Of a stretch of 41,621 nucleotides of DNA, positions 40,835 through 41,621 are shown piece by piece. The notes under the pieces were generated by a model. It was not told the DNA's origin. It did no database searches and saw only the letters and a list, made by a program, of their open reading frames with translations. Numbering within the stretch: the first letter of the stretch is position 1; each line of letters begins with the position of its first letter. A program made the position numbers and the translations under genes. The DNA comes from Deltaproteobacteria bacterium (GTDB lineage: Bacteria; Desulfobacterota; Desulfuromonadia; Desulfuromonadales; Geopsychrobacteraceae): positions 1 through 41,621 of the forward strand of contig JAJRRT010000074.1 in assembly GCA_024279255.1 (NCBI GenBank). Direction: 5' to 3'.

Positions 40835-41621
40835 CTATTTTTTCAGATGGACGGCCTTGATGTATTTGGCATTGACTGCAGTGCTGAGAGCTTGCGTAGT
40901 CGCCTCGTCGGTTGGAGAATCGATCGAGAAGACCACCATCGCTTCGCCGGCCTTTTCGCGGCGGCCAAGACTCATATTGCCGATGTTGATTCCGGCATCT
41001 CCCAGCAGAGTCCCGATTTTACCCAAGGCTCCGGGCAGGTCGGTATAGGTCATGACCAGCATGTGCTCTTCAGGGCGGAAATCGATGTCGAAATTGCGCA
41101 TCTTGACGATCTTGGGCGTCCCGTCAAACAGGGTGCCGGCGATGGTGCGCGAGCCTTCCTGGCTCTCGATCGACAGAGTCACCAGGTTAGAGAAGGATTC
41201 CGTTTCGGTCGAGCGCACCTCTTCAACTGCGATGCCCATGTTGCGTGCAATCAGGTTGGCGTTGACCAGATTGACTTCCTGGTCGGTGCAATGATTGAGC
41301 AGCGCCGCGAGCCCGCTCACGGTTAGTGGTGCACAATCGAAGCGCGCTAGCTTGCCGTGGTAGGTGAAGGTGATTTTGTTCGGGTTAGGTGGTGCCAGCT
41401 GCGATATGAATTCTCCGATGGTGCTGATCAGCCCGATGTAGGGTTTCATCTGGTCCATCAGGTCGGGATCGAAGCGTGGAATATTGACCGCGTTCTCAAG
41501 CGGCTTGCCGTCGATGTAGCTGATGATCTCTTTGCTCACATCGACTGCGACATTCTTCTGCGCTTCAAAGGTGTTGGCTCCCAGGTGCGGTGTAACAACC
41601 ATATTCGGGTGGCCGATAAGC
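40835..41621 (-). CDS. serA: D-3-phosphoglycerate dehydrogenase, C-terminal part (gene runs off the window)
   Basis: SerA oxidises 3-phosphoglycerate in the first step of serine synthesis. Only the last 262 residues are present. They begin in the substrate/NAD domain end with LIGHPNMVVTPHLGA, where the His of TPHLGA is the catalytic acid-base residue. An intervening ASB-type domain follows (GLISTIGEFISQLAPP to LIARNMGIAVEE) and then a C-terminal ACT domain (HMLVMTYTDLPGALGKIGTLLGDAGINIGNMSLGR). This is the long form found in B. subtilis and M. tuberculosis; serine feedback through ACT is likely. Confidence 0.95.
   Translation of the reverse strand, partial: LIGHPNMVVTPHLGANTFEAQKNVAVDVSKEIISYIDGKPLENAVNIPRFDPDLMDQMKPYIGLISTIGEFISQLAPPNPNKITFTYHGKLARFDCAPLTVSGLAALLNHCTDQEVNLVNANLIARNMGIAVEEVRSTETESFSNLVTLSIESQEGSRTIAGTLFDGTPKIVKMRNFDIDFRPEEHMLVMTYTDLPGALGKIGTLLGDAGINIGNMSLGRREKAGEAMVVFSIDSPTDEATTQALSTAVNAKYIKAVHLKK

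Noticed and set aside
1..41621. CRISPR arrays, prophage, transposase, integrase or defence island
   Set aside because: No spaced direct repeats, no recognisable mobile-element or defence proteins were found in either strand.

Overview
This window is a gene-dense bacterial chromosomal segment. The content most resembles a Desulfuromonadales-type organism (Geobacter/Desulfuromonas/Pelobacter relatives): a DUF4388-containing response regulator next to glnE, a Myxococcus-like MglA/MglB polarity pair, menaquinone synthesis by the futalosine route (mqnB, mqnD), an ethylbenzene-dehydrogenase-type haem-binding secreted protein, bacteriohemerythrin and the GatCAB amidotransferase. The lineage is inferred from gene content and protein sequence; no marker gene was compared.

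Layout. 1-189 (-): 5' end of an unrecognised coiled-coil-like gene, divergent from glmU. 358-7617 (+): glmU, glmS, a ClC-type channel with CBS domains and a UvrD/PcrA helicase, tightly spaced. 7637-10627 (+): a large response regulator that fuses a receiver, a MalT-like helical-repeat region and a SARP/BTAD DNA-binding end. 10710-14948 (+): mrp-type Fe-S carrier ATPase, then gatC, gatA, gatB. A 114-nt palindromic element follows gatB. 15106-21425 (+): mtnA, glnE, a receiver-DUF4388-J-domain-TPR protein and a possible 22-residue lipoprotein. 21422-22941 (-): a PilZ-like protein and a SpoIIE-type phosphatase. 23229-24086 (+): a secreted haem-binding-type protein. 24177-30560 (-): a tetR-OMF-MFP-RND efflux operon read leftward from a promoter carrying a perfect palindromic operator. 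30721-32403 (+): a YcbB-like L,D-transpeptidase. 32485-34148 (-): UspA and an AI-2E/PerM-type permease. 34307-34714 (+): bacteriohemerythrin. 34766-36413 (-): a YbeL-like zinc-ribbon protein, a doubtful small ORF, a glycine-zipper lipoprotein and a DCC-family thiol protein. 36610-36685 (-): tRNA-Asn with its own terminator. 36752-37857 (-): mglB-mglA. 38083-40735 (+): an uncharacterised protein, mqnB and mqnD, overlapping as an operon. 40835 to the end (-): the C-terminal part of serA.

Functionally the left third is housekeeping (cell-wall precursor, tRNA amidation, nitrogen control, repair). The middle is signalling-rich, with two multi-domain response regulators, PilZ and PP2C proteins. The right part is envelope and stress functions plus cell polarity and menaquinone synthesis. 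I see no CRISPR array, phage, transposase or integrase. No stretch longer than about 300 bases lacks a gene. The least ordinary items are the two fused response regulators, the ClC protein with altered ion-path residues, the palindromic element before mtnA, the micro-lipoprotein, and the unknown protein encoded opposite mglBA.
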